DNA of 6,029 bases from a bacterium (GTDB lineage Bacteria > Desulfobacterota > GWC2-55-46 > S146-80 > JALXFI01). The position numbers and the translations under genes were made by a program. Positions within the stretch are counted from its first letter, which is position 1. Each line of letters starts with the position of its first letter. The notes beneath the pieces are model-generated. The model searched no databases, was not told the DNA's origin, and was given only the letters and a program-made list of their open reading frames with translations. Shown here piece after piece: positions 1 through 5,680 of the stretch. The DNA lies in contig JALXFI010000117.1 of NCBI GenBank assembly GCA_027069035.1, positions 1 to 6,029 of the forward strand, in the 5' to 3' direction.

Positions 1-472
1 AGTCTATGACAGGATTTTTTCTATCGGCATGTTCGAACATGTGGGTTATAAAAATTATAGAACCTTTATGCGCATTGTTAAAGAACATTTGAAAGAAGAC
101 GGACTTTTTCTGCTGCATACAATAGGGAACAACTTATCATATATACGGACAGACCCGTGGATAGAACGATATATATTTCCTAACTCTATGCTGCCTTCGG
201 CAAGGCAGATATCTACGGCTATAGAAGGTTTGTTTGTTATTGAAGACTGGCACAACTTTGGTATGGACTACGATAAGACACTCATGCAGTGGTTTAATAA
301 TTTCAATAAGGCATGGGATATCCTTAAGAAAAACTATGATGAGGTATTTTATAGAATGTGGAAGTATTATCTGCTTTCATGCGCCGGCGCTTTCAGGGCA
401 AGACGAAATCAGTTATGGCAGATAGTCCTTTCTTCCAATGGGCTTGCAGACGGATATCAGAGTATAAGATAG
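1..472 (+). CDS. cfa: Cyclopropane-fatty-acyl-phospholipid synthase, C-terminal part (5' truncated by window edge)
   Basis: The enzyme transfers a methylene group from S-adenosylmethionine to the double bond of unsaturated acyl chains in membrane phospholipids. The reading frame is open from base 2, giving 156 visible residues before TAG at 470-472; the true start lies upstream, and about 225 residues are missing if the length matches E. coli Cfa (382 aa). Family blocks are clear: MFEHVG, LLHTIG, DPWIERYIFP, LPS.RQI, EDWHNFG.DYD and CAGAFRAR..QLWQ. The active-site residues known in E. coli Cfa as E239, H266 and Y317 fall on visible residues 12, 39 and 90, with the same spacing (27 and 51), so the bicarbonate-binding site looks intact. 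The SAM-binding motif lies off the window. The reading frame shows no damage. The next gene is 206 bases on and is probably a separate unit. The main uncertainty is whether it is Cfa itself or a close paralogue acting on other lipids. Confidence 0.95.
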   Translation, partial: VYDRIFSIGMFEHVGYKNYRTFMRIVKEHLKEDGLFLLHTIGNNLSYIRTDPWIERYIFPNSMLPSARQISTAIEGLFVIEDWHNFGMDYDKTLMQWFNNFNKAWDILKKNYDEVFYRMWKYYLLSCAGAFRARRNQLWQIVLSSNGLADGYQSIR

Positions 473-567
473 GCGTATTAATATCTCTTTATTTTCTATC
501 CAGCGTATTTAATATTTATTCCCGCACGTCTTCTGCATGTAAAAATAGCAAAAATATTATTCCTCCT

Positions 568-611
568 TTAAAGAAGAGATGATATAATTCCTTGCCTGTA
601 TCTCTCTTTAA
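568..611. repeat. Imperfect inverted repeat between cfa and the rhomboid gene
   Basis: The arms are 568-580 (ttaaagaagagat) and 600-611 (atctctctttaa). They are complementary over 12 pairs with one extra A in the left arm, and the loop is 19 bases. No T-run follows it on the plus strand, so it does not look like a standard rho-independent terminator of cfa. It overlaps the candidate promoter at 592-620, so it could be a protein-binding site or simply AT-rich chance. The pairing is seen directly; any function is inference. Confidence 0.4.
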
Positions 612-620
612 GCTTAAGAT
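592..620 (+). promoter_or_regulatory. Candidate sigma70-like promoter for the rhomboid gene
   Basis: TTGCCT (592-597) is followed after 17 bases by TAAGAT (615-620), each matching 4 of 6 consensus bases. It would give a leader of roughly 50 bases before the ATG at 679. A perfect TATAAT at 583-588 lies just upstream but has only a poor -35 (TTCCTC, 560-565) at 17 bases; it is an alternative. In AT-rich DNA such matches arise by chance, so this is tentative. Confidence 0.3.
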
Positions 621-678
621 ATTGCTCTGTGGTCGGCCAATGAAATAGGGGTTTATTTTACTTTATTACTAATTTTCT

Positions 679-1527
679 ATGCAGATCAATAAAAGACATT
701 CTCTCCTTTGTCCCAATTGCCGAAAGCTCATAAGCATCGACGAAAATTTATGTCCATATTGCGGCATAAAAAATCCCGGGATATGGTGGAAAAACAATAT
801 ATTAATAAAATCTTTAAGCGATGGGGAACAGCTTATAAGGGTTTTAATCTATACAAACATTGCTATGTTTATCATATCCCTTCTCATTAATCCGGGACTC
901 TATAGCCGATCTTTAAGTCCTTTTTCATTATTATCACCGGACAACAGGAGCCTCCTGATTCTCGGTGCTACAGGAACGATTCCCATTGACAGGCTGCATA
1001 GATGGTGGACTCTTATCTCGGCCAGCTATCTTCATGGAGGGGTTCTGCATATACTCTTTAATATGATCGCCTTGAGTCAGATAGCTCCGCTTGTAATTAA
1101 GGAATACGGCGTCAACAGGATGGTAATTATATATACGGTTGGCGGGGTTACAGGGTATCTGCTTTCATATATGGCGGGGGTAAGCCTTACGATAGGAGCC
1201 TCTGCGGCTATAGTCGGACTTATAGGCGCAATTGTATATTATGGAAAGAGCCGCGGCGGAAACTATGGAAAGGCTCTGTATACTCAGGTCGGGGGGTGGG
1301 CTATTGGTCTTTTTATGTTCGGTTTGCTTGTTCCTGGTATAAATAACTGGGGACATGGAGGGGGATTCCTTGGTGGACTTTTTTCGGGTATTTTGTTGGG
1401 GTATAAGGAAAAGAAGAGGGAAACGCCCTTTCATAAACTGCTGGCAGCCGGATGTGTTCTTATAACGGCTTCAGTGCTCGTCTGGGCTGTAATTTCAACT
1501 TTTCTCTATTACACAGGGATACTTTAA
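679..1527 (+). CDS. Rhomboid family intramembrane serine protease with N-terminal zinc ribbon
   Basis: This is a 282-aa polytopic membrane protein that should cleave transmembrane substrates within the bilayer. Residues 11-28 form a CPNC..CPYC zinc ribbon (C11, C14, C25, C28), predicted cytoplasmic. A hydrophobic segment spans about 54-71. The rhomboid core follows: HGGVLHILFN (H119, H124, N128) in the second core helix, GAS with the catalytic Ser175 in the fourth, and GHGGGFLGG with catalytic His226 in the sixth; an extra hydrophobic helix lies near 254-277. The Ser-His dyad is therefore present. The residue after Ser is Ala (GASA), where GASG is the commoner form; the family motif GxSx allows this. 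The start at 679 is fixed by an in-frame stop at 670-672 and by the ribbon, which begins within ten residues. No Shine-Dalgarno sequence sits at normal distance; the AGGGG at 646-650 is too far. The gene stands alone, convergent with the lipoprotein gene. The substrate is unknown. Confidence 0.92.
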   Translation: MQINKRHSLLCPNCRKLISIDENLCPYCGIKNPGIWWKNNILIKSLSDGEQLIRVLIYTNIAMFIISLLINPGLYSRSLSPFSLLSPDNRSLLILGATGTIPIDRLHRWWTLISASYLHGGVLHILFNMIALSQIAPLVIKEYGVNRMVIIYTVGGVTGYLLSYMAGVSLTIGASAAIVGLIGAIVYYGKSRGGNYGKALYTQVGGWAIGLFMFGLLVPGINNWGHGGGFLGGLFSGILLGYKEKKRETPFHKLLAAGCVLITASVLVWAVISTFLYYTGIL

Positions 1528-1553
1528 ATATAAGCTTTTGATCTGATTTTATC

Positions 1554-1584
1554 GGGAGAGGTGTTCTTTATAAACACCCCTCCC
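1554..1584. terminator. Hairpin between convergent genes, possible bidirectional terminator
   Basis: Arms 1554-1565 (gggagaggtgtt) and 1573-1584 (aacacccctccc) pair over 12 positions with one A/C mismatch around a 7-base loop. It lies 26 bases past the rhomboid stop and 11 bases past the stop of the minus-strand lipoprotein gene. Its place and GC-rich base suit a shared terminator, but neither side carries a clean T-run, so an intrinsic terminator is not certain; it may only protect 3' ends. Confidence 0.55.
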
Positions 1585-1595
1585 TGTTGAATCGA

Positions 1596-2033
1596 CTAAT
1601 AGTCATAAGTTTTCTTTTTGCCTTCACAGATCTCCTTTATCTCTTCCTTTACAAGCTCTCCGTTCTTCCATACCCTTTCCTGCACCTTTTTGCATTCAGT
1701 ATTTTGGGATGGTTTTGTAATAGGTGTTGACTGGACAACATAACCATTATTAGTCCTGTAGGTTACAGGCCTGTTGTTGCGTGCTGCTTCACTTGATGCA
1801 CGTGATGAGATCTCAACAAGTGCACCGCCGGCCAGCGCCCCGAGCGTGCCGCCTATAACAGCTCCTTTCCATGAGTTTTTCTTGTTAAGCAAAGCCCCTG
1901 AGGCTGCGCCTATCGCACCCCCTATACCGGCGCCTTCGTATGTCTTAGATGTGGTAATGCACCCTGTTGTGGCAAACAGAAGCAAGACCATTGTAATAAT
2001 AGATTTCTTTACAACCGTGTTTCTGCTTTTCAT
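1596..2033 (-). CDS. Small glycine-zipper lipoprotein, probably outer membrane
   Basis: This is a 145-aa protein with a lipoprotein signal: charged N-terminus, hydrophobic stretch SIITMVLLLFA (11-21) and a lipobox-like TTGC giving a lipidated Cys25. The residue after the Cys is Ile, not Asp, which fits outer-membrane sorting by the enterobacterial rule. Residues 34-71 hold two small-residue helices of glycine-zipper type (GAGIGGAIGAASGALL and GAVIGGTLGALAGGAL) split by a short polar linker, as in the 17-kDa antigen/glycine-zipper 2TM proteins, which insert in or brace the outer membrane. A C-terminal tail has two cysteines (C114, C136) around a charged VWKNGELVKEE segment, possibly a periplasmic disulfide hairpin. 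The ATG at 2033 has an excellent ribosome site. It lies 159 bases downstream of the HDOD gene on the same strand, likely with its own promoter. The exact function is unknown. Confidence 0.85.
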   Translation of the reverse strand: MKSRNTVVKKSIITMVLLLFATTGCITTSKTYEGAGIGGAIGAASGALLNKKNSWKGAVIGGTLGALAGGALVEISSRASSEAARNNRPVTYRTNNGYVVQSTPITKPSQNTECKKVQERVWKNGELVKEEIKEICEGKKKTYDY

Positions 2034-2037
2034 TTTT

Positions 2038-2046
2038 CCCCTCCTT
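2038..2046 (-). promoter_or_regulatory. Strong Shine-Dalgarno site of the lipoprotein gene
   Basis: The minus strand reads AAGGAGGGG, then AAAA, then ATG. The match to the anti-SD sequence is the best in the window and fixes the lipoprotein start at 2033. It contrasts with the rhomboid, HDOD and fusion genes, which have no clear site. Confidence 0.85.
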
Positions 2047-2091
2047 AATTTTTTTAAAGATTAAAAGTTTTTATAGAATGCACAGCGTTTG

Positions 2092-2120
2092 ATTATAGAA
2101 ACACGGCAGGTAATAAAAAG
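2092..2120 (-). promoter_or_regulatory. Candidate promoter of the lipoprotein gene
   Basis: The minus strand has a perfect TATAAT at 2097-2092, about 60 bases upstream of the ATG at 2033. The hexamer 17 bases further upstream (2120-2115) is CTTTTT, a poor -35, and there is no TG extension. The call rests on the -10 alone and on the gap of 159 bases after the HDOD gene. Confidence 0.35.
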
Positions 2121-2192
2121 TTTTGGATTTTTTTAATGAGAAAAATAATTAAGGAATACGCTGGAATTTAGATGGCTGCATGGGGGGGCGAC

Positions 2193-3053
2193 TTAACCTA
2201 TGCTGCGTTTTTCCGCCTCATATGTATCTTTAATAGTGGTTAGGAGTTGGGTTGTGGAATCCTCAGAAAGCTCAAATTCATTGAAAACCTCATATTGAGA
2301 AAAATCTGGTTCCATAAGGCATCTTCTGCCAAGCCCGATCTTCAGCTTCAAACAAAAAAGATTTGATATATAAACTATAGAGGCGAGATTGTAAAGGAAT
2401 GGGTCGGAGGCGCTGAATACTTCCGGTTTGTCCTGATATCTTATAACCTTTTCAAGAAAGTCCGGTAACTTCCATTTTCTTGTTATCAAAGCCCCCGCCT
2501 CTTTATGTGTAAATCCAAAAACTTCATTTTCCGCTTCGATAAAAGAAACCTCGTTGTTATAAAATCTCTGCATTACCTCGGAAAAATCCTGAGGCTTTTC
2601 ATTATTCATAATGACCATGCCGATATTGTGAAAAAGACCCGATATGAACGCCTCCTCTTGATATGAAAGTCCTTTTTCTCTGGCAATAAATCTTGAAGAT
2701 ATGGAACTGAAAAGAGAATGTTCCCATATGAGTTCCTCGGTGAGAGTGAACCTTTTATAAACATCCTTGATAGATGCCGCAAGGACAAGGCTTTTTATTG
2801 TCTTAAAGCCGAGAAGAACTACAGCCTCGCTTGTCGTGTTTATGCTTCCGCTGTAACTGTAAAAGGCAGAATTGGCGATCTTGAGCAGCCTTGAAGCGAT
2901 CGCTTGATCCGTATCGATAATTTCCTGCAATTGAGAGGCGGTGGTATCCGGATTTTCTACAAGTTTTATAACCTTGTTTGCAACCTTCGGAATTAAAGGT
3001 ATTGCGCCTATCTTTGCTACAAAGCTCTCGAGGTTTGTGTTGCCGTTGTTCAT
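2193..3053 (-). CDS. HDOD domain signalling protein
   Basis: This is a 286-aa soluble protein. The HDOD domain (HD-related output domain) covers about residues 10-205. Hallmarks are IPLIPKVANKVIKLVENP (18-35), the DQAIASRLLKIANSAFY block (49-65), the LGFKTIKSLVLA helix (81-92), WEHS (110-113), GLFHNIG (139-145) and FTHKEAGALITRKWKLP (181-197). HDOD proteins are usually non-catalytic relatives of HD phosphohydrolases acting in signalling, often near cyclic-di-GMP or chemotaxis genes. Here the HD pair reads H142-N143, so the metal-binding Asp is absent and hydrolase activity is unlikely. No receiver, GGDEF or other partner domain is fused, and no membrane helix is seen; the last 80 residues are less conserved. 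The ATG at 3053 is the first start after an in-frame TAA at 3059-3057. No strong Shine-Dalgarno site precedes it. It is divergent from the fusion gene at 3236, so shared control is possible. Confidence 0.9.
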   Translation of the reverse strand: MNNGNTNLESFVAKIGAIPLIPKVANKVIKLVENPDTTASQLQEIIDTDQAIASRLLKIANSAFYSYSGSINTTSEAVVLLGFKTIKSLVLAASIKDVYKRFTLTEELIWEHSLFSSISSRFIAREKGLSYQEEAFISGLFHNIGMVIMNNEKPQDFSEVMQRFYNNEVSFIEAENEVFGFTHKEAGALITRKWKLPDFLEKVIRYQDKPEVFSASDPFLYNLASIVYISNLFCLKLKIGLGRRCLMEPDFSQYEVFNEFELSEDSTTQLLTTIKDTYEAEKRSIG

Positions 3054-3109
3054 GTGTTATTTTACCAAGCTTATAAGGAGTGAAGAAAGAATAATCCATA
3101 AAATCTTTG

Positions 3110-3138
3110 ATTATGCTAACGCTAACAAAAAGAAACAA
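3110..3138 (-). promoter_or_regulatory. Candidate promoter of the HDOD gene
   Basis: On the minus strand TTGTTT (3138-3133) is followed after 17 bases by CATAAT (3115-3110), a 5-of-6 match to the -10. Transcription would start near 3103, about 50 bases before the ATG at 3053. The spacer contains most of a tandem GCTAAC pair. The spacing is good but the -35 is weak. Confidence 0.4.
3115..3126. repeat. Tandem GCTAAC hexamer, two copies
   Basis: Bases 3115-3120 and 3121-3126 are identical GCTAAC units in direct tandem, placed within the spacer of the candidate HDOD promoter. Two copies on one helix face are a possible regulator site, but a 12-base repeat can arise by chance. Confidence 0.35.
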
Positions 3139-3162
3139 GTAAATCAACAAAAACTTTTCGGC

Positions 3163-3191
3163 TTGTTAGTTTTTATTAAAATCTATAGAAT
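3163..3191 (+). promoter_or_regulatory. Candidate sigma70-like promoter of the fusion-gene operon
   Basis: TTGTTA (3163-3168, 4 of 6) is followed after exactly 17 bases by TAGAAT (3186-3191, 5 of 6). It would start transcription near 3198 and give an AU-rich leader of about 38 bases to the ATG at 3236. Its -35 lies 24 bases from that of the opposing HDOD promoter, so the two are back to back. It is the best promoter match in the window and probably drives all three plus-strand genes that follow. Confidence 0.5.
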
Positions 3192-3209
3192 GGTATTCGA
3201 TTTTAATAA
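3173..3209. repeat. Hyphenated inverted repeat over the operon promoter, operator candidate
   Basis: The outer arms TTATTAAAATC (3173-3183) and GATTTTAATAA (3199-3209) are a perfect 11-base inverted repeat. Inside it GAAT (3188-3191) and ATTC (3195-3198) also pair around GGT. The repeat covers the spacer and -10 of the candidate promoter at 3163-3191 and the likely start point. Only its right arm would be in the transcript, so a DNA-level binding site is more likely than an RNA hairpin. The regulator is unknown; AT-richness makes chance possible. Confidence 0.45.
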
Positions 3210-3235
3210 GAAACAATCTATTATGGTTTTGTAAT

Positions 3236-4690
3236 ATGTCAAAACAATTGGTCTTTACTGTTGCATTAAAACGGGAGATTCCCTGCGATTGGCTGAAGGC
3301 ATCAAACGTTGAAATAGCTACACTTAAAACCTTGAGTTCGGGTGGATTTAAAGGGGCGGGGGATAAGTCGGTACTCTTTATTATAAGTGGTGTCGGACTT
3401 CATGCTTCAAGAAAGACAGCCATGTGGATAAAGGAGAACCTGAACCCTCTTTTTGTGGTAAATATCGGCTCTGCTGGCGGTGTTAAGGGCGTAACTATAG
3501 GCGACTGGATAATGCCTCTTACGGTTAGAAACGAAGAGGGAGGCAGGTTAAATTTAAAGGACTGGCTCCCCTTCCCTCTGCCGGAATCCATTAACATACA
3601 CAGGGGAGGCGAACTGTTAAGCGTAAAGAGGCCGAAACTTGGCAATATACCTTCGCTATGGAGGCGGTTCAACTGCATAGATATGGAGTGTTATGCCCAG
3701 GCGGATGTATTTAAGGATACGGATATATCCTTTCATTCGTTAAAATGGATTAGTGATGTTTCAGGAAGTAATGCTATTTCTCAGTTTTTAAGATCATTGC
3801 CATACCTTAGAGACGAGATTAAAAGTATTTTAAATTTTCTGAAAAGGCGGGAAGAGCCAGATATATCCGTTATAATACCTGTCTATAATCGGGAAAAAGG
3901 TATTGCCGAATGCGTAGCTTCCGTCTTAAGGCAGAGTCTGCCCCCAAGGGAGGTCATTGTTGTAAACGACGGCTCTACAGATGGAACCATGAAGTTGCTT
4001 GAATCTTTTAATGAGAAAATCAGGATTATCTCTTTGCCTCAAAACAGGGGTGTCTCTGCGGCAAGAAACGCAGGGATAAAGGCCTCAAAAGGCAAATGGT
4101 TATCCTTTCTTGATTCGGATGATATGTGGAAGGATGATAAACTTTACCGGCAGTGGAAATTTTTGAATACACATCCGTTCTATGAGGCAATACAGTCGGA
4201 GGAATTGTGGATAAGAAACGGCAGGCGTGTAAATCCATGCAAGCATCACAAAAAACCGGAAGGCTGGATATGGAAGAAGAGTCTTGAACGCTGTCTTGTT
4301 AGCCCTTCGGCTGTCATGGTAAAAAGGGATCTTTTTGAAAAAAACGGGATGTTTGATGAGGGGCTTCCAGCGTGTGAGGATTATGATATGTGGCTCAGGA
4401 TTGGAAGGGAGACTGTGTTTGGGCTTGACCCTGGCTTTTGTGTTATAAAACACGGAGGCCATGAAGATCAACTCTCAAAAAGATATCCGACTATGGATGC
4501 CTTTCGGATAAACGCACTTCTTAAGGCGTTAAAAAGAGAATATTTACCGGAATACAGGATGGATATAATTCGTATTCTACAAAAAAAACTCTCTATTCTC
4601 ATACAGGGAAGCAGAAAACGGATGATGTTTGACAGGGCAGAGAAATACGAGGCTATATATAACTCTATCAGAAAAGAGGTGCAGGTCTGA
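3236..4690 (+). CDS. Fusion protein: nucleoside-phosphorylase-like domain plus family 2 glycosyltransferase
   Basis: This is a 484-aa soluble protein with two domains in one unbroken frame. Residues 1 to about 195 resemble the PNP/MTAN nucleoside phosphorylase fold: an N-terminal strand LVFTVALKREI, the VVNIGSAGG loop (74-82), IDMECYAQADVF (148-159) with E151 at the ribose-binding Met-Glu site, and ISDVSGSNA (172-180) with D174 where the family has its catalytic Asp. It is shorter than the usual 230 or more residues, with the middle compressed. Residues 209 to about 400 form a GT2 (GT-A) domain: SVIIPVYNRE (211-220), VVNDGSTDGT (242-251), the NRGVSAARNAGI block (270-281), the metal-binding DSDD (293-296) and the likely catalytic-base region ACEDYDMWLRIG (379-390). 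No membrane helix is seen. The ATG follows an in-frame TAG at 3167-3169 and fits the first strand, but has no Shine-Dalgarno site. The gene leads the plus-strand set and overlaps the ParB-like gene by one base. The domain calls are firm; the substrates are unknown. Confidence 0.88.
   Translation: MSKQLVFTVALKREIPCDWLKASNVEIATLKTLSSGGFKGAGDKSVLFIISGVGLHASRKTAMWIKENLNPLFVVNIGSAGGVKGVTIGDWIMPLTVRNEEGGRLNLKDWLPFPLPESINIHRGGELLSVKRPKLGNIPSLWRRFNCIDMECYAQADVFKDTDISFHSLKWISDVSGSNAISQFLRSLPYLRDEIKSILNFLKRREEPDISVIIPVYNREKGIAECVASVLRQSLPPREVIVVNDGSTDGTMKLLESFNEKIRIISLPQNRGVSAARNAGIKASKGKWLSFLDSDDMWKDDKLYRQWKFLNTHPFYEAIQSEELWIRNGRRVNPCKHHKKPEGWIWKKSLERCLVSPSAVMVKRDLFEKNGMFDEGLPACEDYDMWLRIGRETVFGLDPGFCVIKHGGHEDQLSKRYPTMDAFRINALLKALKREYLPEYRMDIIRILQKKLSILIQGSRKRMMFDRAEKYEAIYNSIRKEVQV
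4676..4681 (+). promoter_or_regulatory. Ribosome binding site of the ParB-like gene
   Basis: GAGGTG lies inside the last codons of the fusion gene, with 8 bases between it and the ATG at 4690. The stop and start overlap as TGATG (stop 4688-4690, ATG 4690-4692), which implies translational coupling and fixes the ParB-like start. Confidence 0.75.
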
Positions 4691-5664
4691 TGGATATCAT
4701 ATACTTGTCTCCCTGTGATATAAGGAGCAGCAATTCAAAATATCTCTATTGCCGTCGAAACGTACCGGATGAAGATGATAATATTGACCTGCTTATTGAC
4801 TCGATCGGAAAACTCGGCATGCTGACCCCTGTTTTGGTCCATAGGCTCGGCAGCGAACTCCATCTTATAGACGGGTATAAGAGACTTTATGCCGCAGAGG
4901 CTGTCGGCCTTAAAAATGTTCCATGCCATATCATCAAGAAGGATGATGTATCATTAAAGGATATACTTGAGCTTTTATTTATAAATTTAAGTAATAAAAG
5001 TAATTTAACCTTTGCAGATAAAGTTAGATTTGTTGATTTTGCCATCGGTCTCGGTGTAAAAAGAGAGACCCTTATTGAAAACATTTTACCTTTGCTTGGA
5101 CTTAAAGGACATGATGCGGTGTTGAAAAAACTGGAAAAGATTATGAAACTTCCTGAAGATGTCCTTGCCTTTTGTTATGAAAAGAAATTCTCCATGAAGC
5201 AGTGCCTTCAGCTTGCCCGTTATGACAATGCCCTTTTGAAAACAGTCTTTTCATGGAGGGATGAACTTGCGCTTACTGCCGCTGTATTTGAAGAGATGCT
5301 TGCCAATCTAAACGACTATTTAAGGGCAAACGACCTTGAATCTGTGAGCCTGCTTAAAAATAACGGAATTAAGGACATTCTTTCGGCTTCCTTAAGCCCT
5401 TATAAAAAGACAGAGATGATGAGAGGTTTTATAAAAGAAATCAGGTTTCCTGTTCTTACAGGGTTGAACAATAAACTTGAAAGTGTAAAAAAAGGGATGT
5501 TGCTGCCTGAAAACGTCGATGTGATATGGGATAAGACGCTTGAAAAAAAGGAAATAAAGGTTGCTTTAACCATTTGTGAAGGTGAAATGTGGGAAAAAAC
5601 AACAAATATACTAAAGAGCGAAAAGGTTGGCAAGGGTATAAAAGAGATATTGAATAAACTTTAG
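4690..5664 (+). CDS. ParB-like protein (ParB/Spo0J N-terminal domain, orphan)
   Basis: This 324-aa protein begins with a ParB/Srx-type domain: IYLSPCDIR (4-12), then NIDLLIDSIGKLGMLTPVLVHR (31-52, matching the family's 'L..SI...G...P..V' block), and HLIDGYKRLYAAEAVGLKNVPC (58-79). The last part corresponds to the GERR..A motif that binds CTP in ParB, here GYKR (62-65), keeping Gly and the final Arg. Residues 107-175 resemble the central helix-turn-helix of ParB/KorB, including a LGLKGHDAVLKKLEKIMKLP segment and a KKFSMKQCLQLAR stretch like the 'G.ls..HA..L' block. The C-terminal third is lysine-rich and unrecognised. No parA or parS site is visible, so a partition role is not supported; orphan ParB-type proteins include regulators, nucleases and ATP/CTP-dependent enzymes. 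Its one-base overlap with the fusion gene and 16-base gap to the radical SAM gene indicate co-transcription. Confidence 0.82.
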   Translation: MDIIYLSPCDIRSSNSKYLYCRRNVPDEDDNIDLLIDSIGKLGMLTPVLVHRLGSELHLIDGYKRLYAAEAVGLKNVPCHIIKKDDVSLKDILELLFINLSNKSNLTFADKVRFVDFAIGLGVKRETLIENILPLLGLKGHDAVLKKLEKIMKLPEDVLAFCYEKKFSMKQCLQLARYDNALLKTVFSWRDELALTAAVFEEMLANLNDYLRANDLESVSLLKNNGIKDILSASLSPYKKTEMMRGFIKEIRFPVLTGLNNKLESVKKGMLLPENVDVIWDKTLEKKEIKVALTICEGEMWEKTTNILKSEKVGKGIKEILNKL

Positions 5665-5680
5665 ATGTTTGCCGGATTAG

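Noticed and set aside
1774..2064. Plus-strand frame of 96 codons rich in Ala and Pro
   Set aside because: It lies antisense to the lipoprotein gene. Its composition mirrors the glycine-zipper codons, and the minus-strand protein has a clear lipoprotein signal and a strong ribosome site.
2182..2188. Run of seven G bases after the HDOD stop
   Set aside because: It is a single homopolymer outside any gene. It does not form a convincing terminator, and phase variation cannot be argued from it.
2803..3150. Minus-strand frame of 115 codons starting upstream of the HDOD gene
   Set aside because: It is a different frame over the HDOD coding region, with odd basic composition and no recognisable motif.
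3151..3176. AAAACT/AGTTTT hairpin before a T-rich stretch, considered as a terminator
   Set aside because: The stem is six or seven A-T-rich pairs with a 12-base loop, and it sits where divergent genes need promoters rather than a terminator.
2941..3234. Plus-strand frame of 97 codons running into the fusion gene's leader
   Set aside because: Half is antisense to the HDOD gene and half is AT-rich intergenic DNA encoding mostly Lys, Ile and Phe. The palindrome and promoter there explain the sequence better.
3236..4690. Phosphorylase and glycosyltransferase as two genes merged by a sequencing error
   Set aside because: The frame is continuous with a short basic linker (about 195-208), and no separate start with a ribosome site precedes the glycosyltransferase part. 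It is kept as one protein.
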